A stretch of 64,000 bases of DNA from Pseudorhizobium pelagicum (GTDB taxonomy: Bacteria > Pseudomonadota > Alphaproteobacteria > Rhizobiales > Rhizobiaceae), in the NCBI GenBank assembly GCA_000722615.1, contig JOKI01000005.1, positions 124,001 through 188,000 of the forward strand. Direction: 5' to 3'. Numbering within the stretch: position 1 is the stretch's first letter; the number at the start of each line of letters is the position of its first letter. The notes below the pieces were generated by a model. The model did no database searches. It saw nothing but the letters and a program-made list of their open reading frames with translations, and was not told the DNA's origin. The translations under genes were made by a program, and so were the position numbers. Shown here piece after piece: positions 1 through 7,627 of the stretch.

Positions 1-67
1 CGGTCGACGAGGGTTCGCCGCCGCTCGATTTCAGCGTGGCATTGAGGGCAAGGGCAGTCAGGGCCAT
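1..67 (-). CDS. NAD(P)H-dependent FMN reductase / flavodoxin-like protein, N-terminal fragment
   Basis: Only the first 22 codons lie inside the window; the gene runs off the left edge. The visible start is an ATG at 67 preceded by a GGAGAAG ribosome-binding site. The N-terminus (MALTALALNATLKSSGGEPS) resembles the first beta strand and phosphate-binding loop of flavodoxin-fold NADPH-dependent FMN reductases, which often begin 'LALN.TLK....SST'. Its neighbours also encode flavin enzymes, which fits a role in flavin reduction. Family assignment rests on a very short stretch. Confidence 0.55.
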   Translation of the reverse strand, partial: MALTALALNATLKSSGGEPSST

Positions 68-147
68 GGTCTTCTCCTGGAACCGGAAATTCTGGTGGTG
101 GCGCTCCAACGGTCCGTCCGGCGGCTTGTTCCAGGATTTCAGGACTG

Positions 148-711
148 CTACCGGCGGACGAGCGCGATGGCGTAGCGTGCAGGACCCATTCCAGGATTGT
201 AGAAGATGCAGTCCGATGGCGGCCCCAGAAGCAGGCAATCTCCCTGCGGCAACTGATGGACGACATCGCCCTCCCGAAACTCCAGCTCGCCTTCGAGCAC
301 CCAGATCTGCTGCTGCTGGAAGGCGAAGGCAGACGCGGGATAAGGAACCCGCACGCCCGCCGGAAGCACGACTTCGATCAGTTCCACCATGCTGTTGGCG
401 GGCGAGATCGCGCGCCGGGTATAGCCCGTTTCCGGATCGCGCCACACCGGCTGCCGGTCGTGCGCGCTCAGCCGCTCAGGCTTTTGCTCGGCCAGTGCCA
501 GCAGGACCGAGAGAGGAAGCCCGAAGGCGCCCGACAATCGTCCCAGCACCGTCGCCGTGGGGCTTGCCTCCGAGCGCTCGATCTTGCTGATCATCGCCTT
601 GGAGACACCGGAGCGCTCTGCAAGCTCAGCCAGCGACCAACCGCGCGCCTCCCGCTCGACCTTCAGCCGTGAGGCGATCGCCTGAACCGGATCTGCCTGG
701 ATTTCCTGCAC
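148..711 (-). CDS. XRE-family regulator with C-terminal cupin domain
   Basis: Two-domain regulator of about 187 residues. The N-terminal third is a Cro/CI-type helix-turn-helix (LAERSGVSKAMISKIERSEA) and the C-terminal half is a small cupin barrel that in this family senses a small ligand. A TTG at 729 is also possible, but the GTG at 711 has the better site (GGAAGG, about 7 bases upstream), so it is preferred. It is divergent from the monooxygenase operon starting at 802, only about 90 bases away, so it is the likely local regulator of that operon. The ligand is unknown. Confidence 0.85.
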   Translation of the reverse strand: MQEIQADPVQAIASRLKVEREARGWSLAELAERSGVSKAMISKIERSEASPTATVLGRLSGAFGLPLSVLLALAEQKPERLSAHDRQPVWRDPETGYTRRAISPANSMVELIEVVLPAGVRVPYPASAFAFQQQQIWVLEGELEFREGDVVHQLPQGDCLLLGPPSDCIFYNPGMGPARYAIALVRR

Positions 712-801
712 CGTCTTGCCTTCCGTCAATCGTCTTCTATAGTGGAAATCGAAATCCTATATGAGACAGACCTCGTCGGCAACGAGGCAAAGGGGACTGA
801 C

Positions 802-2169
802 GTGACAAAGAAGATCTTGTTCAATGCCTTCGATATGAACTGCGTCGGCCACATCCAGCAGGGGCTGTGGGCGCATCCGCGCGACCAGTCGCGCCGCTAT
901 GCCGAACTCGCCTACTGGACGGATTATGCGCGCAGGCTCGAGGCCGGACTGTTCGACGGCATATTCCTCGCCGACGTCGTCGGCGTCAACGACGTCTATG
1001 GCGCCAGCAATGCGGCGGCCCTGCGCGGCGCGGTGCAGGTGCCTGTCAACGACCCGATGCTGCTGGTGCCCGCCATGGCGGCCGTGACCAAGCATCTGGC
1101 CTTCGGCATCACCGCCAATCTGACCTACGAGACGCCCTTCCTATTCGCCCGCCGCATGTCGACGCTGGACCATCTGACCGGCGGCCGGATCGGCTGGAAC
1201 ATCGTCACCGGCTACCTCGACAGTGCCGCCAAGGCGATCGGTCTTCACGCCCAAGCCGCCCACGACGACCGCTACGATCTCGCCGACGAATACATGGAGG
1301 TCGTCTACCGCCTGTGGGAGGGCAGTTGGGAGGACGACGCCGTCGTCAACGATGCGACGCGCCACCTCTATGCCGATCCCGCCAAGGTCCACAAAATCCG
1401 CCATGAAGGGCCACAGTACAACATCGACGCCATCCATCTCTGCGAGCCTTCGCCGCAACGCAGCCCGGTGCTTTATCAGGCCGGCTCCTCCACGCGCGGT
1501 CGCCAGTTTGCCGCTACCCATGCGGAATGCGTTTTCGTCAACGGCCAGAAGATCGAAGGCGTGAAATCGATCATCGACGACATCCGCGCCCGCGCCGTGG
1601 ACTACGGTCGTCTACCGGACGACATCAAGGTCTTCATGGGTGCGACGATCGTCACCGGCCGGACGGACAAGGAGGCGCAGGAGAAGTTCGAGGACTACCG
1701 CGCCTATGTGAGCTCCGAGGCGGCGCTGGTGCATGCGGCGGGCTCCATGGGCATCGATTTTGCCAAATACGATCTCGATGAACCGATCGAGACCGGCAAG
1801 AGCGCGGCCATCGTTTCCAACATCGAGGCCATGAACCGCAGCGCCGGCCCGCAATGGACGCGACGCAAGCTGCTGGAGCAGATGGTGCTGGGCAGCCGCC
1901 AGCCCCCCATGGTCGGCGCCGCCGACAAGATCGCCGACGAACTGGCGACCTGGAGTGCAGAGGCCGGCGTTGACGGCTTCAACCTTTCTCGTACGGTGGT
2001 GCCGGAATGCTTTGACGATATCATCGAACTCGTGATCCCGATTTTGCAGGAGCGCGGGCTCTACAAGACGAGCTATGATGATGGCCCGTTGAGGCAGAAG
2101 CTGTTTGGCGCGCCAAGGCTGCCGGAGCGCCACATCGGCGGCCGTCACCGGCTCGCACGCATGGCATGA
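802..2169 (+). CDS. LLM-class flavin-dependent monooxygenase (NtaA/SnaA/DszA type)
   Basis: About 455 residues, the usual size for the NtaA/SnaA/DszA branch of the bacterial-luciferase-like TIM-barrel monooxygenases. These use FMNH2 from a partner reductase to oxygenate sulfur or nitrogen compounds such as sulfones, dibenzothiophene sulfone or nitrilotriacetate. Family hallmarks seen include the N-terminal 'FDMNCVGHIQQGLW', 'FLADVVG', and the central 'RIGWNIVTGY' loop. The GTG at 802 is chosen because an AAAGGGG site precedes it; an in-frame ATG at 742 lies in the divergent promoter region. The stop overlaps the region upstream of the flavin reductase gene, as expected for a two-component oxygenase. 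Substrate cannot be read from sequence. Confidence 0.88.
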   Translation: MTKKILFNAFDMNCVGHIQQGLWAHPRDQSRRYAELAYWTDYARRLEAGLFDGIFLADVVGVNDVYGASNAAALRGAVQVPVNDPMLLVPAMAAVTKHLAFGITANLTYETPFLFARRMSTLDHLTGGRIGWNIVTGYLDSAAKAIGLHAQAAHDDRYDLADEYMEVVYRLWEGSWEDDAVVNDATRHLYADPAKVHKIRHEGPQYNIDAIHLCEPSPQRSPVLYQAGSSTRGRQFAATHAECVFVNGQKIEGVKSIIDDIRARAVDYGRLPDDIKVFMGATIVTGRTDKEAQEKFEDYRAYVSSEAALVHAAGSMGIDFAKYDLDEPIETGKSAAIVSNIEAMNRSAGPQWTRRKLLEQMVLGSRQPPMVGAADKIADELATWSAEAGVDGFNLSRTVVPECFDDIIELVIPILQERGLYKTSYDDGPLRQKLFGAPRLPERHIGGRHRLARMA

Positions 2170-2186
2170 TGAAGGTGCAAGCAAGC

Positions 2187-2687
2187 ATGGACAAGCAAGA
2201 GTTCCGCAATGCCATGGCCCAGCTCGGCGCTGCCGTCTGCGTCATCACGTCAGACGGCGAGGCAGGCCGTACCGGTTGCACCGCCACCGCCGTCTGCAGT
2301 GTCACCGACGACCCGCCGACGCTCTTGCTCTGCCTCAACCGGGCGAGCCGCAACAATGCGGCCTTTCGCGCCAACGGCACGCTCTGCGTCAATGTCCTGG
2401 CGGCAAGGCAGGAGGAAATCGCTCTCCGGTTCTCCGATCCGAACCTTTCCGGCGACCAGCGCTTCTCTGGCGGGGACTGGCTGAAGGGCGAGAATGGCAG
2501 CCCCGCGCTACAAAATGCTGCCGCATCGATCGAATGCCGCATCAGCGGCATCACGGAAGTCGGTACCCACTCGATTTTCTTCTGCGAAGTCTCAGCCGCA
2601 CACACCTCTGCCGGGAGTGACGCGCTCGTCTACTTCGGTCGTGCCTTCCATCGCGTCGGCGCAGCCGTGCCGGAAATCGCGGAGTGA
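2187..2687 (+). CDS. Flavin reductase (NtaB/RutF/HpaC family)
   Basis: About 166 residues, the normal length of the short-chain FMN reductase family that supplies free FMNH2 to LLM-class monooxygenases. The N-terminus (MDKQEFRNAMAQLGAAVCVI) and the 'GCTATAVCSVTDDPPTLLLC' segment are characteristic of this split-barrel flavin-binding fold. ATG 2187 has an AAGGTG site; an alternative ATG at 2166 overlaps the upstream stop. It is the second gene of a tight operon, between the monooxygenase and the transporter, and almost certainly its reductase component. Confidence 0.88.
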   Translation: MDKQEFRNAMAQLGAAVCVITSDGEAGRTGCTATAVCSVTDDPPTLLLCLNRASRNNAAFRANGTLCVNVLAARQEEIALRFSDPNLSGDQRFSGGDWLKGENGSPALQNAAASIECRISGITEVGTHSIFFCEVSAAHTSAGSDALVYFGRAFHRVGAAVPEIAE

Positions 2688-3916
2688 CGGCGGCTGGCGA
2701 AAATCCGCCGACATCCGCGCGCTGGCGGATGCTCGCCATCCTCTGCGGTGCGGTGGTGCTTTCGTTTTCCACCTGGTTTTCGGCCAATGCGATCGCTCCG
2801 GAAGTCAGCCGCGCCTGGGCGCTCTCGCCGGCGGCTGCCGGCTGGCTCACCAATGGCGTCCAGATCGGCTTCGTCATCGGCGCGCTGCTCGCCAGTCTCT
2901 TTAATCTGCCGGACCTGGTGCGCATGAACCGGCTGATGGCTGCATCCGCTGGGCTTGCTGCGGTCTCCAACGCCGCCCTGCTGCTGGAACCCGGCCCGAT
3001 CGGGGCCACGATCTGCCGGATCGCCACCGGCTTTGCCCTCGCCGGCGTCTATCCACCGGCATTGAAGCTCGTCTCGACCTGGTTCGTCACCGGTCGCGGG
3101 CTGGCCTTCGCCGCCGTCATCGGCGCCATTACCGCCGGTTCGTCTCTCCCCCATCTGTTTCGCGGCGCCGTTTCGGGTATCCACTGGCAGACGGTGGTCA
3201 TGCTTTCCAGTCTCGCCGCTCTTGTCAGCATGGCAGGCTTCCTGTGGTTTGCCCGCGAAGGCCCCTATCCCTTCGGGAAAGCCGTCTTCGACCCGCGTCA
3301 GATCGGACGGGTGCTGCGCGATCGCAACGTCGCCCTCGTCAATCTCGGCTATCTCGGACACATGTGGGAACTCTATGCCATGTGGGCCTGGCTGCTGGCC
3401 TATCTCAGCGCAGCCTATGAGCAAAACGCCGTCGGAACGGCCACGGACGCATCGCTCTTGACCTTCGCCGCCGTCGCCGCAGGCGTCATCGGCTGCTTTG
3501 CCGGCGGCGTGCTGTCCGATCGCTTCGGCCGGACGGCGACGACGGCCGGCATGATGATCGCCTCGGGCACCTGCGCGCTGCTGATCGGCTTCGTCTTCGA
3601 CGGGCCGCAATGGCTTCTCGTGCTTGTCGTGATCGTCTGGGGGATCACCATCATCGGCGACTCAGCGCAGTTCTCCGCGGCCGTGACGGAGCTCGCAGAT
3701 CGGAGCTATATCGGTACCGCACTGTCGCTGCAGATGGGCATGGGCTTTGCGCTGACCATCCTGATGATCTGGCTGATGCCGCATCTGGCCGAGTGGCTCG
3801 GCGGCTGGCAGTGGACCTTCTCGATCCTCGCCGTCGGCCCCTTCATAGGCGCCACCGCCATGCTGGTCCTGCGGCGCCGTCCGGAAGCCGAACGACTTGC
3901 CAACGGCCGTCGGTAG
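2684..3916 (+). CDS. MFS transporter
   Basis: A 410-residue protein with about twelve hydrophobic segments arranged in two halves, including 'LTNGVQIGFVIGALLASLF' near the first loop and 'GVLSDRFGRTATTAG', the MFS loop signature, in the second half. It starts with GTG at 2684 and overlaps the flavin reductase stop by four bases, so the two are translationally coupled. As the last gene of the oxygenase operon it probably imports the oxygenase substrate or exports a product. Specificity is not evident. Confidence 0.85.
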   Translation: MTAAGENPPTSARWRMLAILCGAVVLSFSTWFSANAIAPEVSRAWALSPAAAGWLTNGVQIGFVIGALLASLFNLPDLVRMNRLMAASAGLAAVSNAALLLEPGPIGATICRIATGFALAGVYPPALKLVSTWFVTGRGLAFAAVIGAITAGSSLPHLFRGAVSGIHWQTVVMLSSLAALVSMAGFLWFAREGPYPFGKAVFDPRQIGRVLRDRNVALVNLGYLGHMWELYAMWAWLLAYLSAAYEQNAVGTATDASLLTFAAVAAGVIGCFAGGVLSDRFGRTATTAGMMIASGTCALLIGFVFDGPQWLLVLVVIVWGITIIGDSAQFSAAVTELADRSYIGTALSLQMGMGFALTILMIWLMPHLAEWLGGWQWTFSILAVGPFIGATAMLVLRRRPEAERLANGRR

Positions 3917-3919
3917 CGC

Positions 3920-5449
3920 CTAGGCGACCCTGCTCCGGGAAACGGCGGGAGCCTTCGCGACGGGATCGACACGATCGCGGGCAAGACGCTCGGCGCTCCG
4001 GGTCTTGAAGCCACGCAAAGCCGTGACGAGACGTTCGACCGCATCCCTGAGGTCGGATGTCTGGGTCGACGTCTCCCGCACCATCGACGAATTTTCCTGG
4101 GTGATGGCGTCCATCCGGCTGAGCGAGCCGTTCACCTCCCGAAGGCCCTGCGACTGCGTACCGGCCGCGGCGGCGATGGATTTTACGATTGTGTTGATGT
4201 CGTCGATGCGCAGCGTGATCTGGTTGAGCGCATCGCCAGCGCTGTTGACGAGGTCGACACCCGTCTGGACCTGGCGGCTGCTCCCGGAGATCAGATCCTT
4301 GATCTCCCTTGCGGCGTCCGCGCATCGTTGAGAGAGCGCCCGCACCTCCTGCGCCACCACCGCAAAACCGCGCCCCGCCTCACCCGCACGGGCCGCCTCG
4401 ACGCCGGCATTGAGCGCAAGCAGGTTGGTCTGGAAAGCAATCTCGTCGATGACGCCGATGATCTTGGAAATCTCCGCAGACGATTTCTCGATGGCACCCA
4501 TGGCGGAAACGGCCTGCTTGACCACCGGTCCGGACGCCCGGGCTTCGGACAGCGCCACATCGACGGCGGAAGAGGCCTTGCTGGCGCCCTCGGCGGTTTC
4601 CGCCACGCTGTTTGTCAGCTCGTGAAGCGTCGTCGAGCTGGCTTCGACCCCCGTCGCCTGCTCTTCGGTCCGTCGGGCGAGATCCTTGGTCGCCTGCGAG
4701 ATCGCACCCGAGCTGGTCAGAATCTCCTCGCCGGCGTGACGGACGGTGGCGAGTGTCGTCCGCAGCGTCTCGACGCTGTCGTTGTAGTCGGTTGCCATCC
4801 GCGCGAAGGTCTTCGGCATATCCGAAGGCAGCCTCGTCTCGAGGTCGCCCTTGGCGAGACCGCTAAGGACGTGGTCGAGCGCCTCGAGCGCTGCCTCCTG
4901 CTGTCTCTCTCCGGCAAGGCGCGCCTCCTCGGCCCGAAGCCGCTCCGCCTCCTTCACCTCGAGGTAAGCGGACAAGGAGAAATCCATGTCCAGCATCGCC
5001 GCCTTGACGACCGAGCTGATGTCTTTGGCGAGGCTTGCCGCGTTGTTCCTGCCGAAGCGCGATTGCGGGCGGTTCTCGACAACCGCATGAATGAGCTTCT
5101 CGATCACCAGGGCATAGCCGCCGACATACCACTGCGGTTCAAGTCCCGCCTGGGCGTAGCGGGAGCCGATGGCCTGCGCGCCCTCGACGTAGCCTTCGTC
5201 GAGATTGGCGCCGGTGATCATCTTCCAGTGCTGGAGCTGGCTCTTCCTGGCAGCGTCGACATCAGTGGCGTCGGGGAAGGAACGCGCCGAGTCCGGCGCA
5301 TTCTTCACCTTCTCGTAGAGTTGATCGAGTGCCTGCGGGAGTGCAGCCTGGAGAACCGGCGACAGTGCGCGGACCGCATGCTTCGCCTCTTCATCGAGCC
5401 CGATAAACTTGAGCCGCTTCTGCAGCGCCTGATTCTCGTCCATCGCCAT
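3920..5449 (-). CDS. Soluble globin-coupled methyl-accepting chemotaxis protein, atypical proximal site
   Basis: About 509 residues with no membrane segment. Order of domains: protoglobin-type sensor (about residues 10-165), a HAMP-like linker (about 190-245), and a methyl-accepting signalling domain with the hairpin tip 'EIAFQTNLLALNAGVEAARAG'. There is no C-terminal CheR-binding pentapeptide. In HemAT-type sensors the proximal heme ligand is the His in a 'vHvrIGLEPkWY' stretch; here the matching stretch reads 'SRYAQAGLEPQWYVGGYAL', with Tyr in that place. Start is uncertain: TTG 5458, ATG 5449 and ATG 5443 are all in frame. It lies convergent with the MFS gene and probably reports to a cytoplasmic chemotaxis cluster encoded elsewhere. 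Confidence 0.88.
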   Translation of the reverse strand: MAMDENQALQKRLKFIGLDEEAKHAVRALSPVLQAALPQALDQLYEKVKNAPDSARSFPDATDVDAARKSQLQHWKMITGANLDEGYVEGAQAIGSRYAQAGLEPQWYVGGYALVIEKLIHAVVENRPQSRFGRNNAASLAKDISSVVKAAMLDMDFSLSAYLEVKEAERLRAEEARLAGERQQEAALEALDHVLSGLAKGDLETRLPSDMPKTFARMATDYNDSVETLRTTLATVRHAGEEILTSSGAISQATKDLARRTEEQATGVEASSTTLHELTNSVAETAEGASKASSAVDVALSEARASGPVVKQAVSAMGAIEKSSAEISKIIGVIDEIAFQTNLLALNAGVEAARAGEAGRGFAVVAQEVRALSQRCADAAREIKDLISGSSRQVQTGVDLVNSAGDALNQITLRIDDINTIVKSIAAAAGTQSQGLREVNGSLSRMDAITQENSSMVRETSTQTSDLRDAVERLVTALRGFKTRSAERLARDRVDPVAKAPAVSRSRVA

Positions 5450-5607
5450 CTCGCCCAAAAATCTCCCACTCTGGTGCTTCGAGAGTTTGAAAGCTCACGG
5501 TGTAGGAACGGTTAAGAACATCCCTTGGAAACTGAGAATATCGACAACTAATCATATTTTGTGGAAGCCTATTGGCGCAAATCGGGTGCCAGCTCCACCA
5601 CAGCCTT

Positions 5608-5639
5608 GCATGTTATTATGCGCATGTATAATAACATGC
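5608..5639. promoter_or_regulatory. Perfect 12-bp inverted repeat, candidate TetR operator
   Basis: GCATGTTATTAT at 5608-5619 is repeated as its exact reverse complement at 5628-5639, with an 8-base spacer. It is strikingly AT-rich for this GC-rich region and sits about 40 bases upstream of the first start codon of the TetR regulator region, the typical place for an autoregulatory TetR/BetI operator. Confidence 0.6.
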
Positions 5640-5679
5640 GGAGCGATCAGCGCCGCTCGATCGTCGACGAGGAGATCTC

Positions 5680-5715
5680 ATGCCCACCCGCAGTCGTTTT
5701 TGGTGCGTCCTGTGA
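5680..5715 (+). CDS. Possible 11-residue leader peptide coupled to the TetR gene
   Basis: A strong GAGGAGA site at 5669-5675 is followed four bases later by ATG 5680, which opens an 11-codon frame (MPTRSRFWCVL) ending in TGA at 5713-5715. That stop overlaps the GTG start of the TetR gene at 5712 (GTGA). The best ribosome-binding site in the region therefore serves this mini-frame rather than the regulator itself. It may couple regulator translation to the leader. No family similarity can be judged at this length. Confidence 0.35.
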   Translation: MPTRSRFWCVL

Positions 5716-6344
5716 CGATCGCCCGCAGATCCTATCATCGGGCCAGCGAGGCCGAAAGGCGGGAAGATCTGATTGCGGCCACCCTCGACTGTATCGCCGA
5801 AGTGGGAATCCAGGGTGCCACCGTCCGCCAGATCGCCGCGAGAGCAGGCGTGACCGGCGGCCTGATCCGCCACTACTTTTCCACCAAGGACCAGATGCTG
5901 CAGGCGGCCTACCGCCAGTTGATGAGCGGCATAACCGAAACCACGAAGACGGCAGCCGAGGGCGACAGCGCCTGCACGCGACTGAGACGCTTCATCGTGG
6001 CGAACGTCACGCCACCGGTGACAGACAGCCGGACCCTGTCGCTCTGGGCGGCCTTCATCAGCCACATCCCGCTGGATCCTGCCTTCGCAGCCATCCATCG
6101 GGAAAGCTACATGAGCTTTCTCGCCGAGCTCGAGGCCCTGCTGATCGACTTTTTCGCTGAACGCAACCGAAACGTCAGCGCCGCTGAAATCCGCACTTAT
6201 GCCATTGCCCTGAACGGGTTGATCGACGGTCTCTGGCTTGAGGGAACGCTCGCGCCGGACTTGTTCAAAGACCAGGAAATTGCCGAGACGGCGATCATGT
6301 CGGTGGAGGCTCTTCTGAGGCTTGCCCCCGGCGAGCTGTCGTGA
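5712..6344 (+). CDS. TetR-family regulator, BetI-like
   Basis: About 210 residues from the GTG at 5712. The N-terminal DNA-binding domain is close to BetI-type regulators, with 'GATVRQIAARAGVTGGLIRH' forming the helix-turn-helix followed by 'YFSTKDQMLQAAY'. The C-terminal ligand domain matches the BetI C-terminal type in length. Starts further upstream in frame have no ribosome-binding site; GTG 5712 fits the family start (TIARRSYHRAS). It is followed after 26 bases by the aminotransferase gene, probably in one operon, and a palindrome at 5608-5639 is a likely binding site. Confidence 0.85.
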   Translation: MTIARRSYHRASEAERREDLIAATLDCIAEVGIQGATVRQIAARAGVTGGLIRHYFSTKDQMLQAAYRQLMSGITETTKTAAEGDSACTRLRRFIVANVTPPVTDSRTLSLWAAFISHIPLDPAFAAIHRESYMSFLAELEALLIDFFAERNRNVSAAEIRTYAIALNGLIDGLWLEGTLAPDLFKDQEIAETAIMSVEALLRLAPGELS

Positions 6345-6370
6345 AGGCCCGAAAAACAAAGGAAGACACC

Positions 6371-7570
6371 ATGCGCTACGCCTCCATCACCGACCGTCTT
6401 GCCGATCTCGGGTCCGGCCGCTGGGCCGTGCATTCCGAGGCTCGCCGCATGAAGTCGGTCGGCGAAGATATCATCGAACTGACGATCGGCGAGCCGGACG
6501 TGGCGCCGGACAAGGCTCTGCTCGATGAGGCCGCCCGCGCCATGTATGCCGGGCGCACCCGCTATTCCAACGGCCGCGGCGAGCCCTCCGTCCTGAAGAC
6601 GCTGGTGGACAAATATTCCAGGCGCCGCGCCGATGTGACGGCGGAGAACTTTCTGTGCTTCCCCGGCACGCAGACGGCTCTTTTCACCGTCATGGCGGGT
6701 CTCGTCGAGACCGGTGACGGCGTGCTGGTCGGCGATCCCCTCTACGCCACTTATGAAGGCGTGATCGCCTCCACCGGCGCACATCCCGTCTTCGTGCCGC
6801 TGCGGCCGGAAAACCGCTTCCACATGCAGGCCGAGGATCTGGAGCGGGCCATCACGCCGGAATGCCGCGTCGTCCTGCTGAACACGCCGCACAATCCGAC
6901 CGGCGCGGTACTGACTGCGGACGAAATCCGCGCGATCGGCGAGGTCTGCCGCAAGCACGACCTCTGGATCCTCTGCGACGAGGTCTATGAACAGCTCGTC
7001 TTCGACACCACCGAGTTTGCCTCGCCCTTCGACATGCCGGAGCTTGCGGAGCGGACCATTGTCGTGTCCTCGATCTCCAAGTCTCACGCAGCCCCCGGTT
7101 TCCGCAGCGGCTGGGCCGCCGGCCCTGCGGAGTTCTGCGCCAGGCTGCTTCCGGTGTCGGAAACCATGCTGTTCGGTGTCCAGCCCTTCATTGCCGACAT
7201 GACCGCCATGGCCCTGTCGCAGGATTTCCAGATGGCCCCGACGATGCGGGCAAACTTCAGCCGCCGCGCGCTGATCGCGGAGAAGGCACTCGCCGGCACC
7301 AACCTGGTCAAGCCAATGCTGCCGGAAGGCGGCATGTTCATCCTGCTCGACGTGTCGGCAACGGGGCTGTCGGGAACGGATTTTGCCTGGGAACTGCTGC
7401 GCCAGGAAAAGGTGGCGGTGATGCCCGGCGCTTCCTTCGGCGCTGAGGCCGCCGGCTTCCTGCGGATCTCGCTGACGGTACCGGACGAGGTTCTGGTCAC
7501 CGCGATGCAGCGGATCGCCAGCCTTGCCGCGCGCCTGGTCTCGCCTTCTGCGCAGCGCGCCACTGCTTGA
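6371..7570 (+). CDS. PLP-dependent class I/II aminotransferase, AruH-like (arginine:pyruvate transaminase type)
   Basis: 399 residues, fold-type I aminotransferase. The Schiff-base lysine is K237 in 'SSISKSHAAPGFRSGW'; N175 (NTPHNPTG), D203 and Y206 (LCDEVYEQ) and R245 complete the cofactor and carboxylate site. The overall pattern ('SKSHA..G.R.GW', 'TPHNPTGA', start 'MRYASITDRL') is closest, from memory, to the arginine:pyruvate transaminase AruH of Pseudomonas. ATG 6371 is preferred over GTG 6341 because of the AAAGGAAG site. It follows the TetR gene. Arginine as substrate is an inference; other basic or neutral amino acids remain possible. Confidence 0.82.
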   Translation: MRYASITDRLADLGSGRWAVHSEARRMKSVGEDIIELTIGEPDVAPDKALLDEAARAMYAGRTRYSNGRGEPSVLKTLVDKYSRRRADVTAENFLCFPGTQTALFTVMAGLVETGDGVLVGDPLYATYEGVIASTGAHPVFVPLRPENRFHMQAEDLERAITPECRVVLLNTPHNPTGAVLTADEIRAIGEVCRKHDLWILCDEVYEQLVFDTTEFASPFDMPELAERTIVVSSISKSHAAPGFRSGWAAGPAEFCARLLPVSETMLFGVQPFIADMTAMALSQDFQMAPTMRANFSRRALIAEKALAGTNLVKPMLPEGGMFILLDVSATGLSGTDFAWELLRQEKVAVMPGASFGAEAAGFLRISLTVPDEVLVTAMQRIASLAARLVSPSAQRATA

Positions 7571-7585
7571 AGATCGAAAACGGCT

Positions 7586-7619
7586 TCCACCACAAGCGCA
7601 ACGCTGTACTTGTGGTGGA
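7586..7619. terminator. Bidirectional hairpin terminator
   Basis: TCCACCACAAG at 7586-7596 pairs exactly with CTTGTGGTGGA at 7609-7619 (11-bp stem, 12-base loop). It lies between the convergent aminotransferase and DUF763 genes. There is no long T-run on either side. Confidence 0.6.
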
Positions 7620-7627
7620 GCTCTGCC

